Assembly (NCBI GenBank): GCA_964567295.1 | Contig: CAZMLU010000027.1 | Coordinates: forward strand, 1-22,813 | Source: SLJK01 sp964567295 | GTDB lineage: Bacteria > Bacillota > Dethiobacteria > DTU022 > UBA8154 | DNA length: 22,813 bases | Direction of reading: 5' to 3' | Shown: positions 1 through 8,211 of the stretch, in pieces | Layout of the letters: each line of letters starts with the position of its first letter | Position numbering within the stretch: the first letter of the stretch is position 1 | Notes under the pieces: model-generated | Database searches by the model: none | What the model was told of the DNA's origin: nothing | What the model saw: the letters and a program-made list of their open reading frames with translations, nothing else | Program-made: the position numbers and the translations under genes

Positions 1-79
1 TATGTTAATCTAGGTAAATTTGCTATGCTAACTGTAAAAGTCGGGTTATAACATACTCCAAAAAGAAGGAGTTATTCCT

Positions 80-181
80 GTGGATAAATATATAAGATCC
101 AACATTGAAGGCTTAGCTGTTCTATGGTATGGTAAGAAAGGCGGAGGAAAGACAAGCTTTAGTATATCATACATATTATGA
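80..181 (+). CDS. possible 33-aa peptide with a Walker A-like motif (gene remnant?)
   Basis: A GTG-started frame of 33 codons sits 8 bases after a good ribosome binding site (AAGGAG near 66-71). Residues 18-25 read GKKGGGKT, which fits the P-loop pattern GxxxxGK[ST], preceded by a short hydrophobic strand (LAVLWY) as in real P-loop ATPases. The frame stops at a TGA right after the helix that would follow the P-loop, so no nucleotide-binding fold can be completed. It could be the truncated start of an ATPase gene, a small peptide, or a chance ORF. The last codons overlap an inverted repeat at 163-185. I recognise no family. Confidence 0.3.
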   Translation: MDKYIRSNIEGLAVLWYGKKGGGKTSFSISYIL

Positions 182-185
182 TATA
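163..185. promoter_or_regulatory. AT-rich palindrome upstream of the first gene
   Basis: Two perfect 9-bp arms (TATATCATA and TATGATATA) flank a 5-base spacer. The element lies 47 bases before the ATG at 233 and overlaps the end of the 80-181 ORF. The size and symmetry suit a dimeric repressor operator. It is AT-only in most positions and lacks a T-tract, so it is a poor terminator. Confidence 0.35.
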
Positions 186-232
186 TCCTCTTTCCCTTCC
201 ATATAACTTAATAAAGGAGTAAAGCTTCTACT

Positions 233-565
233 ATGCTTCCTACCGTTATCTTCATAATCGTTATCTTAGCTCTACTTGTTCTGGCCATCTTTCTTTCCCG
301 TATGCGCATGAAAAGATCCTTGCAGCAGGTACTGAGAATCTTCAGGGAAAAAGGCGCCCTTGATAGCCAGAATGCCAAGACAAAAGAAGAACTCGGCATC
401 ACCCCTCAAAGCGTGATCGAGCGTATGTATAAAGTGCGCGACTACAAGCCCTATGCTTTACAGCTATTGGTGGATGCAGAAATAATAAAATTAACCGAGG
501 AAGGTATGTTCTATCTCTCCGAAAAAAGCCTGGCTGATTCTAACCTGAAAAATTTCGTGGAATAA
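233..565 (+). CDS. small membrane-anchored protein with winged-helix-like C-terminus
   Basis: The 110-residue product starts with one clear transmembrane segment (about residues 3-22, rich in I, L and V), then a basic stretch (RMRMKR) that should sit on the cytoplasmic side. Residues 30-105 are soluble and predicted helical, ending in a pattern (YALQLLVDAEIIKLTEEGMFYL) typical of the recognition helix and beta-wing of winged-helix domains. The ATG is preceded by AAAGGAG at 213-219 with a rather long 13-base gap; there is no other in-frame start. No family name comes to mind. A membrane-tethered DNA- or protein-binding role is inference only. The next gene follows after about 147 bases with no clear terminator between. 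Confidence 0.7.
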   Translation: MLPTVIFIIVILALLVLAIFLSRMRMKRSLQQVLRIFREKGALDSQNAKTKEELGITPQSVIERMYKVRDYKPYALQLLVDAEIIKLTEEGMFYLSEKSLADSNLKNFVE

Positions 566-712
566 CGCTTGCCGTCTTTTCTACCTGCAAGAAACACATT
601 ATTTCAAAAAAGGAGATTTGAGGACCGGTTACGAATTTATGGAGGGAGATAAAAAACCACTTCAGTTATTCGTTAAAATAGAGAATAATGTTTGGGGAGG
701 CTCTTACTGAAT

Positions 713-1894
713 ATGAGTAAGTTACCGAATTATATTGGACCCTGCGCTTTTGGTATCAAATTGGGAGTGATTACCCCCGGTTGCGACCTGATAGGGATGG
801 TCTATCAATCCATGGAGGAATGCTACAGAGACACGCTACTGGAAGACGGAGATGTGGTTTGTGTCACGGAATCGGTTGTAGCAAGGGCGCAAAACAATTA
901 CGTTACCACTCAGGATATCGCTGACAACCTGGAAGAACAATACCAGGTTCAAAAAAACGGGAAACTGGGAGTACTTTTTCCCATAACAAGCCGTAACCGC
1001 TTCGCTATCATCTTAAGAGGCCTAGCTAAAGCAGTGCCGGAAGGGGAAATAATTTTGCAGTTCTCCTATCCCTGCGATGAAGTCGGAAACCAGATTATTG
1101 ACGAGGAACTGGCCAACAATTGTGGAGAGAATGGAATGATCAAGTTCGAGACAGTTGCAGAAGACTGCTCCCACCCCATCACCAAGGTGAATTATCCCCG
1201 CTACTATAAAGAAATCATCGAGGCTGAAGGAGCCAAATCCCGGATCTATCTCTGCAATGATCCGCAGATGATAACCAGCTTTGATCCAGATTGCGTCGTC
1301 ATTTCCAATATTCACGAGCGCCATAAAACCTGTGCTGCTCTGCAGGGAAAAGGTGTGAACTGTATAACCCTGCAGGATATCTGCAGCGACAGCTCCAAAC
1401 CTTCCTGGTCCGAGTGGGGGCTTTTAGGCAGCAACATGTCTACAGAAAATTTACTGAACCTGGCGCCAAAAGAGGGAGATGAATATGCGACCCGTATACA
1501 GAAAAAGATCTACGAAAAACTGGGTAAAAAAGTGGAGGTATTAATCTACGGCGACGGGGCATACAAAGATCCACCTTCGGGCATATATGAGCTGGCAGAT
1601 CCGCAACCGGGCCTGGGCAGCACGGAAGGCTTCAAAGGAGGCAGGATGAGAGAAGGAGTCAAATACAAACTGCTGGCCGATACTGCTCACGCTGAAGGCA
1701 AATCCTTGGCGGAGATCGAAGAAACCTTAAAAGCCCATCAATCCAGGCAGCATGAACAGGATGAGATGGTCAGTGAAGGGACCACTCCGCGAAAAATGGA
1801 GGACCTTATCGCCAGCCTGGCGGATTTGATCAGCGGCTCTGCAGATGCAGGCACTCCTGTTGTCCTGGTCAAAGGCTTTTTCAATAAAAGATAA
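713..1894 (+). CDS. coenzyme F420-0:L-glutamate ligase family protein
   Basis: The 393-residue protein resembles the CofE/F420 ligase family (PF01996), whose characterised members add glutamate to coenzyme F420-0 with GTP. The typical early motif GDVVCVTESVVARAQ is at about residues 45-60, and the glycine-rich tail segment YGDGAYKDP is near 280. It is longer than the roughly 250-residue archaeal CofE, as in a Clostridia subfamily often annotated this way. Most Clostridia do not make F420, so the true substrate is uncertain. I chose ATG 713 because GGGGAGG at 694-700 precedes it; a TTG at 692 lies upstream of this site. A terminator follows at 1970-1998. The truncated CODH gene comes next on the same strand. 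Confidence 0.7.
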   Translation: MSKLPNYIGPCAFGIKLGVITPGCDLIGMVYQSMEECYRDTLLEDGDVVCVTESVVARAQNNYVTTQDIADNLEEQYQVQKNGKLGVLFPITSRNRFAIILRGLAKAVPEGEIILQFSYPCDEVGNQIIDEELANNCGENGMIKFETVAEDCSHPITKVNYPRYYKEIIEAEGAKSRIYLCNDPQMITSFDPDCVVISNIHERHKTCAALQGKGVNCITLQDICSDSSKPSWSEWGLLGSNMSTENLLNLAPKEGDEYATRIQKKIYEKLGKKVEVLIYGDGAYKDPPSGIYELADPQPGLGSTEGFKGGRMREGVKYKLLADTAHAEGKSLAEIEETLKAHQSRQHEQDEMVSEGTTPRKMEDLIASLADLISGSADAGTPVVLVKGFFNKR

Positions 1895-1926
1895 ATCTCC
1901 CTGATAATTACAGATAACCTGAAGAA

Positions 1927-3258
1927 ATGTTAATTTGTAACCTCCGAGAGCCAGGTAGAAATGCAATGCAGCCTTCCCGCAGCCGGGGGGCTTTTTTTAT
2001 CTCCACACGAACCGCACCTTTCCTGCTTGGCTGCTGCACAATCAAAACGACTCATAGCTATCCTGTCGAAGTCGATTACGGGATCCTGAAAAAAGAAAGC
2101 GTCAACGTGTTGATTCACGGCCACTCTCCTGCACTTGCCGAAGCTCTGGTTCAGGTAGCTAATTCTCCGCGCGGCAAAGAAATGGCCCAAAAGGCGGGGG
2201 CCAAACAAATAAACCTAGCTGGTGCCTGCTGTACCGGCAAGGCCCTTCTTTCCAGACACGGGATCCCCTCCGTAGGAAATATTATGGGCATGGAACTTAT
2301 CTTGGCCACCAGTGCAGTAGATGCCCTGGTCTTGGATATGCAATGTGCCATCCCAGGGCTACAGGATGTCAGCCAGTGTTACGGGGGAGAAATCATTACC
2401 ACCTGCGAAAGCAATCGTTTTGCAGAGGCAAGGCACATACCCTTTTCCCCTTCCACCGCTGCGGAAAAGGCAGAAGAAGTTCTCAGTGCAGCCATTAACA
2501 ACTTCCAGAATCGCCGCGGCAAAGAAGTTTACATTCCACAAGAAAAGACCAAGGCTCTGGCGGGATGGGAACAAGAATCCCTTTTAAAAGCGCTGGGAGG
2601 AGAAGATAAACTGGTAGAGCACCTAAAAGAGGGCGATATAAAAGCCCTGGTCTCCATAGGGGGCTGCAACAGCCCCAAGGTGCCCTACGAATTCAACCAT
2701 GTGGAGCTGGCCCGAAAACTTATCGGTTACGGCGCTCTGGTACTGACCACCGGTTGTGCTTCGTACGGGCTCTTAAACGCAGGGCTGGCTTCGCCTGAAA
2801 CGGCCAACCTGGCTTCGCCCGGTCTTAAAAAAGTGTGCCTTGAACACGGAATCCCGCCGGTGGGAGCCTGCACCGATAACGCCCGTCTGGTTGAACTATA
2901 CGCCAGGCTTGCCGCGGCCTCCTCCCGAAAAGTTAGGGAAATGCCCTTCTGCCATTCAGGACCCGCACCGGGTAGTGAAAAAAATATCGGCCAGGGACTA
3001 ACCTTTCTACTCCATGGGGTAAGCGTCCACCAGGGTTTTGCCGGAGGCATACCGGTGCCGTTACCCCGTCCGGCCAAAGAACGCCAGTACGAAGATGAAA
3101 TGGAGCTGGACGCCTGCAACGTTGCTCACTATTTTGCCGAAGGAGCTTATGAACAATTAGGAGCCCGCGTTTACCTGGAACCTTACCCCCACCTGGCGGC
3201 CAAAACTATTCAGATGCACCTGCATCGCCAGCGCCTGGGAATGGGGTGGAAGAGCTAA
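1927..3258 (+). CDS. cooS: N-terminally truncated Ni-containing carbon monoxide dehydrogenase (mini-CooS-like)
   Basis: The 443-codon frame matches only the C-terminal two thirds of Ni-Fe CODH (usual length about 630-640), which interconverts CO and CO2 at a Ni-Fe-S C-cluster. The C-cluster ligands are all present: an HGH motif (residues 64-66), Cys102 in GACCTG, Cys140 in DMQC, Cys247 in GGCNSPK, Cys277 in TTGC and Cys315 in GACTDNAR. Lys352 in SEKN matches the catalytic lysine. Spacings of 38, 30 and 37 residues agree with C. hydrogenoformans CODH-II as I remember it. The N-terminal helical domain carrying the B- and D-cluster cysteines is absent, and the F420-ligase gene occupies its place. 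Homology begins near codon 45 (about nt 2060). Starts are uncertain: ATG 1927 or ATG 1966, both with weak ribosome binding sites, and a terminator lies across 1970-1998. It could be a functional short CooS or a decaying fragment; the long intact frame favours function. Confidence 0.75.
   Translation: MLICNLREPGRNAMQPSRSRGAFFISTRTAPFLLGCCTIKTTHSYPVEVDYGILKKESVNVLIHGHSPALAEALVQVANSPRGKEMAQKAGAKQINLAGACCTGKALLSRHGIPSVGNIMGMELILATSAVDALVLDMQCAIPGLQDVSQCYGGEIITTCESNRFAEARHIPFSPSTAAEKAEEVLSAAINNFQNRRGKEVYIPQEKTKALAGWEQESLLKALGGEDKLVEHLKEGDIKALVSIGGCNSPKVPYEFNHVELARKLIGYGALVLTTGCASYGLLNAGLASPETANLASPGLKKVCLEHGIPPVGACTDNARLVELYARLAAASSRKVREMPFCHSGPAPGSEKNIGQGLTFLLHGVSVHQGFAGGIPVPLPRPAKERQYEDEMELDACNVAHYFAEGAYEQLGARVYLEPYPHLAAKTIQMHLHRQRLGMGWKS
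1970..1998 (+). terminator. intrinsic terminator after the F420-ligase-family gene
   Basis: A 9-bp GC-rich stem (left arm 1970-1979 with one bulged T, right arm 1984-1992) closes a 4-base loop and runs into seven T residues (1992-1998). It lies 75 bases after the stop at 1894. It also lies inside the open frame assigned to the truncated CODH, so either that gene starts later or it is expressed only by read-through or attenuation. Confidence 0.75.
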
Positions 3259-3270
3259 AACAATAAAATT

Positions 3271-3328
3271 CGGCCAGGAGAAAAATGGTAGAAAATCGCT
3301 AACGTTTGCTTCCATTCCATCCTGGCCG
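3271..3328. repeat. long-range inverted repeat between convergent genes
   Basis: Perfect 9-bp arms CGGCCAGGA (3271-3279) and TCCTGGCCG (3320-3328) enclose a second pairing AATGG (3284-3288) with CCATT (3312-3316). The transcript of either strand could fold into an extended two-part stem. There is no T-tract at either end, so it is not a standard terminator by itself. It lies just after the CODH stop. Confidence 0.45.
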
Positions 3329-3340
3329 TATTATTATCTT

Positions 3341-3364
3341 ATAAGCCCTTTCGGCTTATTTTTT
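3341..3364 (+). terminator. intrinsic terminator downstream of the CODH-like gene
   Basis: A 7-bp stem ATAAGCC/GGCTTAT with a 5-base loop is followed by six T residues on the plus strand. It overlaps the stop codon of the convergent tautomerase gene. On the minus strand the following bases are not T-rich, so it works mainly for plus-strand transcripts. Confidence 0.7.
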
Positions 3365-3547
3365 ATGCTTGTCCTCCAACAGCTCTCCCCCTACTCCGAC
3401 ATGTTCCGGGTCGCTGTTTCTTAAATAAACCACGAAACTGGCTTTTTCAATCCCCGTTAATTCACTGGCCTTTTCTGTAAAAGACTTTATAAGTTCCCTT
3501 CTTTTCTCTTTTTCAAGCTCAGGTCCGTAAAAAAAGATGGTCGGCAT
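3356..3547 (-). CDS. 4-oxalocrotonate tautomerase family protein, DmpI-like
   Basis: The product is 63 residues, the standard length for the small tautomerase superfamily. It starts Met-Pro-Thr, and after Met removal Pro1 would be the catalytic base. Met-Pro-Thr-Ile is followed by a helix (KEKRRELIKSFTEKASEL) and the second strand (ASFVVYLRN), giving the beta-alpha-beta half-barrel that assembles into hexamers. The glycine-rich tail resembles the DmpI branch. The physiological substrate of these small enzymes is generally unknown. The AAAGGAAG site lies 10 bases before the ATG. The gene converges on the CODH-like gene and diverges from the M24 peptidase gene. Confidence 0.85.
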   Translation of the reverse strand: MPTIFFYGPELEKEKRRELIKSFTEKASELTGIEKASFVVYLRNSDPEHVGVGGELLEDKHKK

Positions 3548-3692
3548 TTTTGAAACACTTCCTTTCCCTGAAATATTTGGATTCTCCTAAGTATGCTTGC
3601 TTAAGTTTACAGATAGCAATCCCTTCTACTCATTTTAACTGAAAAGATATTGAATTAGCAAGATTTTTTACAAACACAACATAGTAAAATAA

Positions 3693-3701
3693 TGTTATAA
3701 T
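3693..3701 (+). promoter_or_regulatory. extended -10 promoter for the M24 peptidase
   Basis: TGTTATAAT fits the extended -10 consensus TGnTATAAT and lies 67 bases before the chosen start. No good -35 is found at 16-18 bases, which is usual for extended -10 promoters. The remaining spacer between the divergent tautomerase and peptidase genes (3548-3768) is AT-rich with no other recognisable element. Confidence 0.55.
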
Positions 3702-3768
3702 AACTGCAGTTTCTTTAACAAACAGAGTTAATATAGACTTGCAAGACACTTCTCAGGAGGTTGAATTT

Positions 3769-4953
3769 ATGGAATCCACCCCCAAAGCAGAAATCGGTAA
3801 AAGAATCGGAAAACTGCAGTCAAAGCTAACAGAGCACGAGATTGATGCTGCTTTGATCACTCAAAATGTAGATGTCTTCTATTTCAGCGGAAGTTCCCAA
3901 AGGGGACATTTAATTATTCCTGCCGGGGGAGAAAGTTGTTACCTGGTCAGCAAAAGTTTCAGCAGGGCCCAAAGAGAATCAGCTTTACCCAACGTGCAAT
4001 ACCAGGAAAGCTTTCGGGAGCTCCCCCTAAAACTGCAGGAAACAGCACCGAACACAAAAAGGCTTGGCCTAGAGCTGGACGTCCTGCCCACTGCCCTATA
4101 TTTTCGTTACCAGAAGACCTTTCCGGAGATCGAGCTGGTGGATATTTCTCCTATCATAAAAGAGCTGCGCATGTATAAGAGCCCTTACGAGCTGGAGATT
4201 ATGCGAAAAGGTGCTGAGATCAGTCGTAAAATGCTGGAATCAGTCCCCCGGCTCTTGAGCTCTGGGAAAAAAGAAGTAGAGTTTGCTGCAGAACTGGAAC
4301 ATCTCATGCGCAACCTGGGACATCAAGGCGGAGTGCGTATGCGCCAGTATAACCAGGAGGTTTTCTACGGACACGTCATGTCCGGGGAGAATCTCACCTA
4401 TGCCTCCTTCTTTGACGGACCCACGGGCGGCCCGGGTCTTTCCCCGGCTTACCCCCAGGGACCGGGCTGGAAAACCATAGAGCAGGGAGACACGGTGCTT
4501 GTGGATTACGTAAGCGTATACAACGGATATTGTGTTGACTGCACCCGCATTTTTTGCCTAGGGGAACCCCCTGAAAAAACACGAAAGGCTCACCAAGCCG
4601 CTCTGCTTATTGCGGAAGAGATCATAAAAGAAGCAAAACCAGGCACCCCCTGCTCCGAGCTCTACAACCTGGCCCTTAAAATGGCGGAGGAACTGGGCTA
4701 CCAGGATCATTTCATGGGCTACGGCAAAGACCAGGCCGGATTTATAGCGCACGGGGTGGGCCTGGAACTGGATGAACTGCCCGTTTTAACCGCCAAACAG
4801 CACTTTCCCCTGGCAGAAGGCATGGTTTTCGCCCTGGAACCCAAGATTCTTTTCGCCGGCACCGCTGTAACCGGTGTAGAAAATACCGTCTATTTTAATG
4901 GAAATAACCTGGAAAAGCTGACTCTCCACCCGGAAGAGATTGTCATCTTGTAA
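3769..4953 (+). CDS. M24 family Xaa-Pro aminopeptidase/dipeptidase-like protein
   Basis: The 394-residue cytoplasmic protein has the creatinase-like N-terminal domain (about 1-150) and a pita-bread metallopeptidase domain. The five metal ligands are visible: Asp in VDYVSVYNG, Asp in CVDCTRIF, His in FIAHGVGLELDE, Glu in FALEPKI and Glu in GVENTVYF. Members remove residues next to proline from peptides with two Mn or Co ions. ATG 3769 was chosen because AGGAGG at 3755-3760 stands 8 bases before it; an in-frame TTG at 3739 lies upstream of that site. It has its own extended -10 promoter and appears monocistronic. No terminator is obvious after it; a tandem repeat follows. Confidence 0.88.
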   Translation: MESTPKAEIGKRIGKLQSKLTEHEIDAALITQNVDVFYFSGSSQRGHLIIPAGGESCYLVSKSFSRAQRESALPNVQYQESFRELPLKLQETAPNTKRLGLELDVLPTALYFRYQKTFPEIELVDISPIIKELRMYKSPYELEIMRKGAEISRKMLESVPRLLSSGKKEVEFAAELEHLMRNLGHQGGVRMRQYNQEVFYGHVMSGENLTYASFFDGPTGGPGLSPAYPQGPGWKTIEQGDTVLVDYVSVYNGYCVDCTRIFCLGEPPEKTRKAHQAALLIAEEIIKEAKPGTPCSELYNLALKMAEELGYQDHFMGYGKDQAGFIAHGVGLELDELPVLTAKQHFPLAEGMVFALEPKILFAGTAVTGVENTVYFNGNNLEKLTLHPEEIVIL

Positions 4954-4965
4954 AGTTTCTACCAT

Positions 4966-5007
4966 ATCACCGTATGTAGTCAATTCATCACCGTATGTAG
5001 TCAATTC
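4966..5007. repeat. perfect 21-bp tandem duplication
   Basis: The unit that begins ATCACCGTATG and ends AGTCAATTC occurs twice with no spacer (4966-4986 and 4987-5007). It lies in the 104-base gap between the convergent peptidase and methyltransferase genes. The unit is seven codons long. The minus strand has an open frame through it that gives a repeated ELTTYGD peptide; this frame runs from the methyltransferase 3' end into peptidase antisense and is probably not a gene. Confidence 0.85.
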
Positions 5008-5057
5008 GGAAATTTCTTTTCGGGCCAGGATCCTGAGAATATCTGCTTTCGTGAAAC

Positions 5058-5714
5058 TTAACCTGTGCGCTGCTCCGCCAGAACGCATATATTTTTGCCA
5101 TCCACAGTTAACACCTCAAGATTCAACTTATTAGCCAGCACTTCAAAGGTCTCCGGCCTATAAAAGGAAATATGCGTGGGATCGTGCCTGTACCACCACT
5201 TAAGAAACAGGTCTTTATCGCCAGGATGAAAAAGGGTCATAATGGCCAGTATTCCGTTATTTCGGAGATGTTTTTTTAAGAGGGCTGCTGTACCCAAAGG
5301 ATCCTGTAAATGTTCAAACACCTCGGTAGAAGTAATAAGATCATAGCTTTTCTCTTCATAAACTTTATCTGGGGCAAAATAGGGATCATAGATATCCACC
5401 TCGAATCCCCGCTTCTTTAACAGAGTAGCCAAAACAGGTCCGGGCCCGCAGCCAAAATCCAGGGCGGTTTTAATCCGTTCCGCATAAGGATCAACTGTTA
5501 TTTTTATAAACTCCTTAAACATGTTTACATAACCCTCATTCTCCATGGTATTGTTATGCTGCCTGTAAAGGGAGATTTCTTTTTCGGGAGAGACGATGTC
5601 TTTATCATCACTGAAGATATAATAGCAATGGTTGCAGGAATAATAATCTATCTCAAATTTCTCGTCCCGTAAGACCGTTGTTTCCCCGGAGCAGATTTTG
5701 CAATTACCTTGCAA
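5058..5714 (-). CDS. class I SAM-dependent methyltransferase with N-terminal zinc-ribbon
   Basis: The 218-residue product opens with two CxxC pairs (Cys5/Cys8 and Cys27/Cys30), a probable zinc ribbon. The SAM-binding motif I DFGCGPG is at 86-92, motif II-like acidic residues are in VDIYDPY, and the post-II segment is YDLITSTEVFEHLQDP. This layout matches small methyltransferases that act on carbohydrates, lipids or other small molecules; the substrate cannot be read from the sequence. The start is TTG 5714, preceded by AAGGGTG at a good distance. It converges on the peptidase gene and stands alone downstream of the groEL terminator, with a probable promoter of its own at 5750-5779. Confidence 0.8.
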   Translation of the reverse strand: MQGNCKICSGETTVLRDEKFEIDYYSCNHCYYIFSDDKDIVSPEKEISLYRQHNNTMENEGYVNMFKEFIKITVDPYAERIKTALDFGCGPGPVLATLLKKRGFEVDIYDPYFAPDKVYEEKSYDLITSTEVFEHLQDPLGTAALLKKHLRNNGILAIMTLFHPGDKDLFLKWWYRHDPTHISFYRPETFEVLANKLNLEVLTVDGKNICVLAEQRTG

Positions 5715-5749
5715 CCGATAATCACCCTTTGCGAAAAAGATTCTGTGTC

Positions 5750-5779
5750 ATTATACTATATAAGGAGAAGCAAAGTAAA
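5750..5779 (-). promoter_or_regulatory. candidate promoter of the methyltransferase gene
   Basis: On the minus strand TTTACT (5779-5774) and a perfect TATAAT (5755-5750) are 18 bases apart and about 36 bases before the TTG start. It begins directly after the groEL terminator stem, so the gene is likely transcribed independently of groESL. Confidence 0.45.
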
Positions 5780-5780
5780 A

Positions 5781-5803
5781 TCCCGGACCTTATAGGTCCG
5801 GGA
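5781..5803 (-). terminator. bidirectional-type intrinsic terminator after groEL
   Basis: A perfect 10-bp stem TCCCGGACCT/AGGTCCGGGA with a 3-base loop lies 48 bases beyond the groEL stop. On the minus strand it is followed by TTTTACTTT. On the plus strand it is followed by a stronger run of T residues. The stem should end groESL transcription and block traffic in the other direction too. Confidence 0.8.
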
Positions 5804-5850
5804 CATTTTTTTGTTTTTTATTTGTCATATATGCAATGGGGGTAGGCGTT

Positions 5851-7503
<1,653 letters not shown>

Positions 7504-7628
7504 AATACAAACCTCCTTTACATTTTCCATCCAAATTCTCGGTATTCTGGGAAAACACACCTGTTACATTTGAAATATACCATAATAAAAGGCTACCTTT
7601 TTGTCGATCTTGTGTTCAACCACACCCT

Positions 7629-7916
7629 TTATTCGTATACTGCCAGGATATCGTCCTGGCGGACGATCAAATACTCTTTGCCGTCAACCTTTACCTCGGA
7701 ACCTGAAAACTTGGAATATATTACCCGATCCCCTACTTTAACATCTACAGCTACTTTTGTGCCGTCATCTAAAACCTTGCCCGGTCCCACTGCCACTACT
7801 TTTCCTTCCTGCGACATTTCTTTGGCCGAATCCGGAATCACGATACCGCTGGAAGTTTTGTCTTCCTTTTCCACAATCTCAAGTATCACTCTCTCACCCA
7901 GTGGCTTGAGGTTCAT
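7629..7916 (-). CDS. groS: co-chaperonin GroES (Hsp10)
   Basis: The 95-residue protein begins MNLKPLGERVILEIVEKEDKT, has the mobile loop segment (KTSSGIVIPDSAKE) that docks on GroEL, and ends in the typical VRQDDILAVYE strand. It forms the heptameric lid of the GroEL folding chamber. The ATG at 7916 has an AAGGAGGT site upstream (7926-7933 on the plus strand). It is the first gene of the operon. The 125-base gap to groEL is longer than usual but contains no terminator that I can see. Confidence 0.98.
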   Translation of the reverse strand: MNLKPLGERVILEIVEKEDKTSSGIVIPDSAKEMSQEGKVVAVGPGKVLDDGTKVAVDVKVGDRVIYSKFSGSEVKVDGKEYLIVRQDDILAVYE

Positions 7917-7956
7917 AAGCGTCCTACCTCCTTAATATGTATTTCTAGTGTATTTG

Positions 7957-7983
7957 TTAGCACTCCATAATAGTGAGTGCTAA
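7957..7983. promoter_or_regulatory. CIRCE operator (HrcA binding site)
   Basis: The element is an exact match to TTAGCACTC-N9-GAGTGCTAA. The symmetry goes on for five more bases on each side (7952-7988), giving 14-bp perfect arms. It lies 40 bases before the groES start, within the expected promoter and leader. In Gram-positive bacteria HrcA bound here represses groESL until heat or misfolded protein titrates GroEL. Confidence 0.97.
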
Positions 7984-8150
7984 CAAATCATCCTTAATAA
8001 TATTAAATGATTGAACGTTATAGAGCAAATCAAACATATGGAGCAGAGGAACGAATAACAGATGTAAGCTCGTATAGAAACTTATTTCTTCTTCCTCTCT
8101 TCGATCTCCTCCAAATTACTATTGCTGAGGCCTAAATAAGAAAATCTCGC

Positions 8151-8181
8151 TTGACAGGCAGAGCAAAATATTAAATACTAT
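8151..8181 (+). promoter_or_regulatory. candidate promoter of the flavoprotein gene
   Basis: A consensus TTGACA at 8151-8156 is followed, after a long 19-base spacer, by TACTAT at 8176-8181. The start codon is 30 bases farther. The rest of the spacer between the CIRCE element and this promoter (7989-8150) shows no gene and no clear structure. Confidence 0.45.
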
Positions 8182-8211
8182 AAGTAATTTTAGAAAGAGG
8201 AGATGTTGAGC

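Noticed and set aside
639..710. 23-codon ORF just upstream of the F420-ligase-family gene
   Set aside because: No usable ribosome binding site at proper distance and no recognisable composition; it overlaps the ribosome binding site of the real gene.
1895..2060. A frameshift that would restore the missing CODH N-terminal domain
   Set aside because: About 750 bases would be needed, and that space is filled by the intact F420-ligase-family gene and its terminator.
4786..5088. 100-codon minus-strand ORF through the tandem repeat
   Set aside because: More than half is antisense to the metal-binding C-terminus of the peptidase, and its start lies in the methyltransferase gene; only the repeat itself is worth noting.
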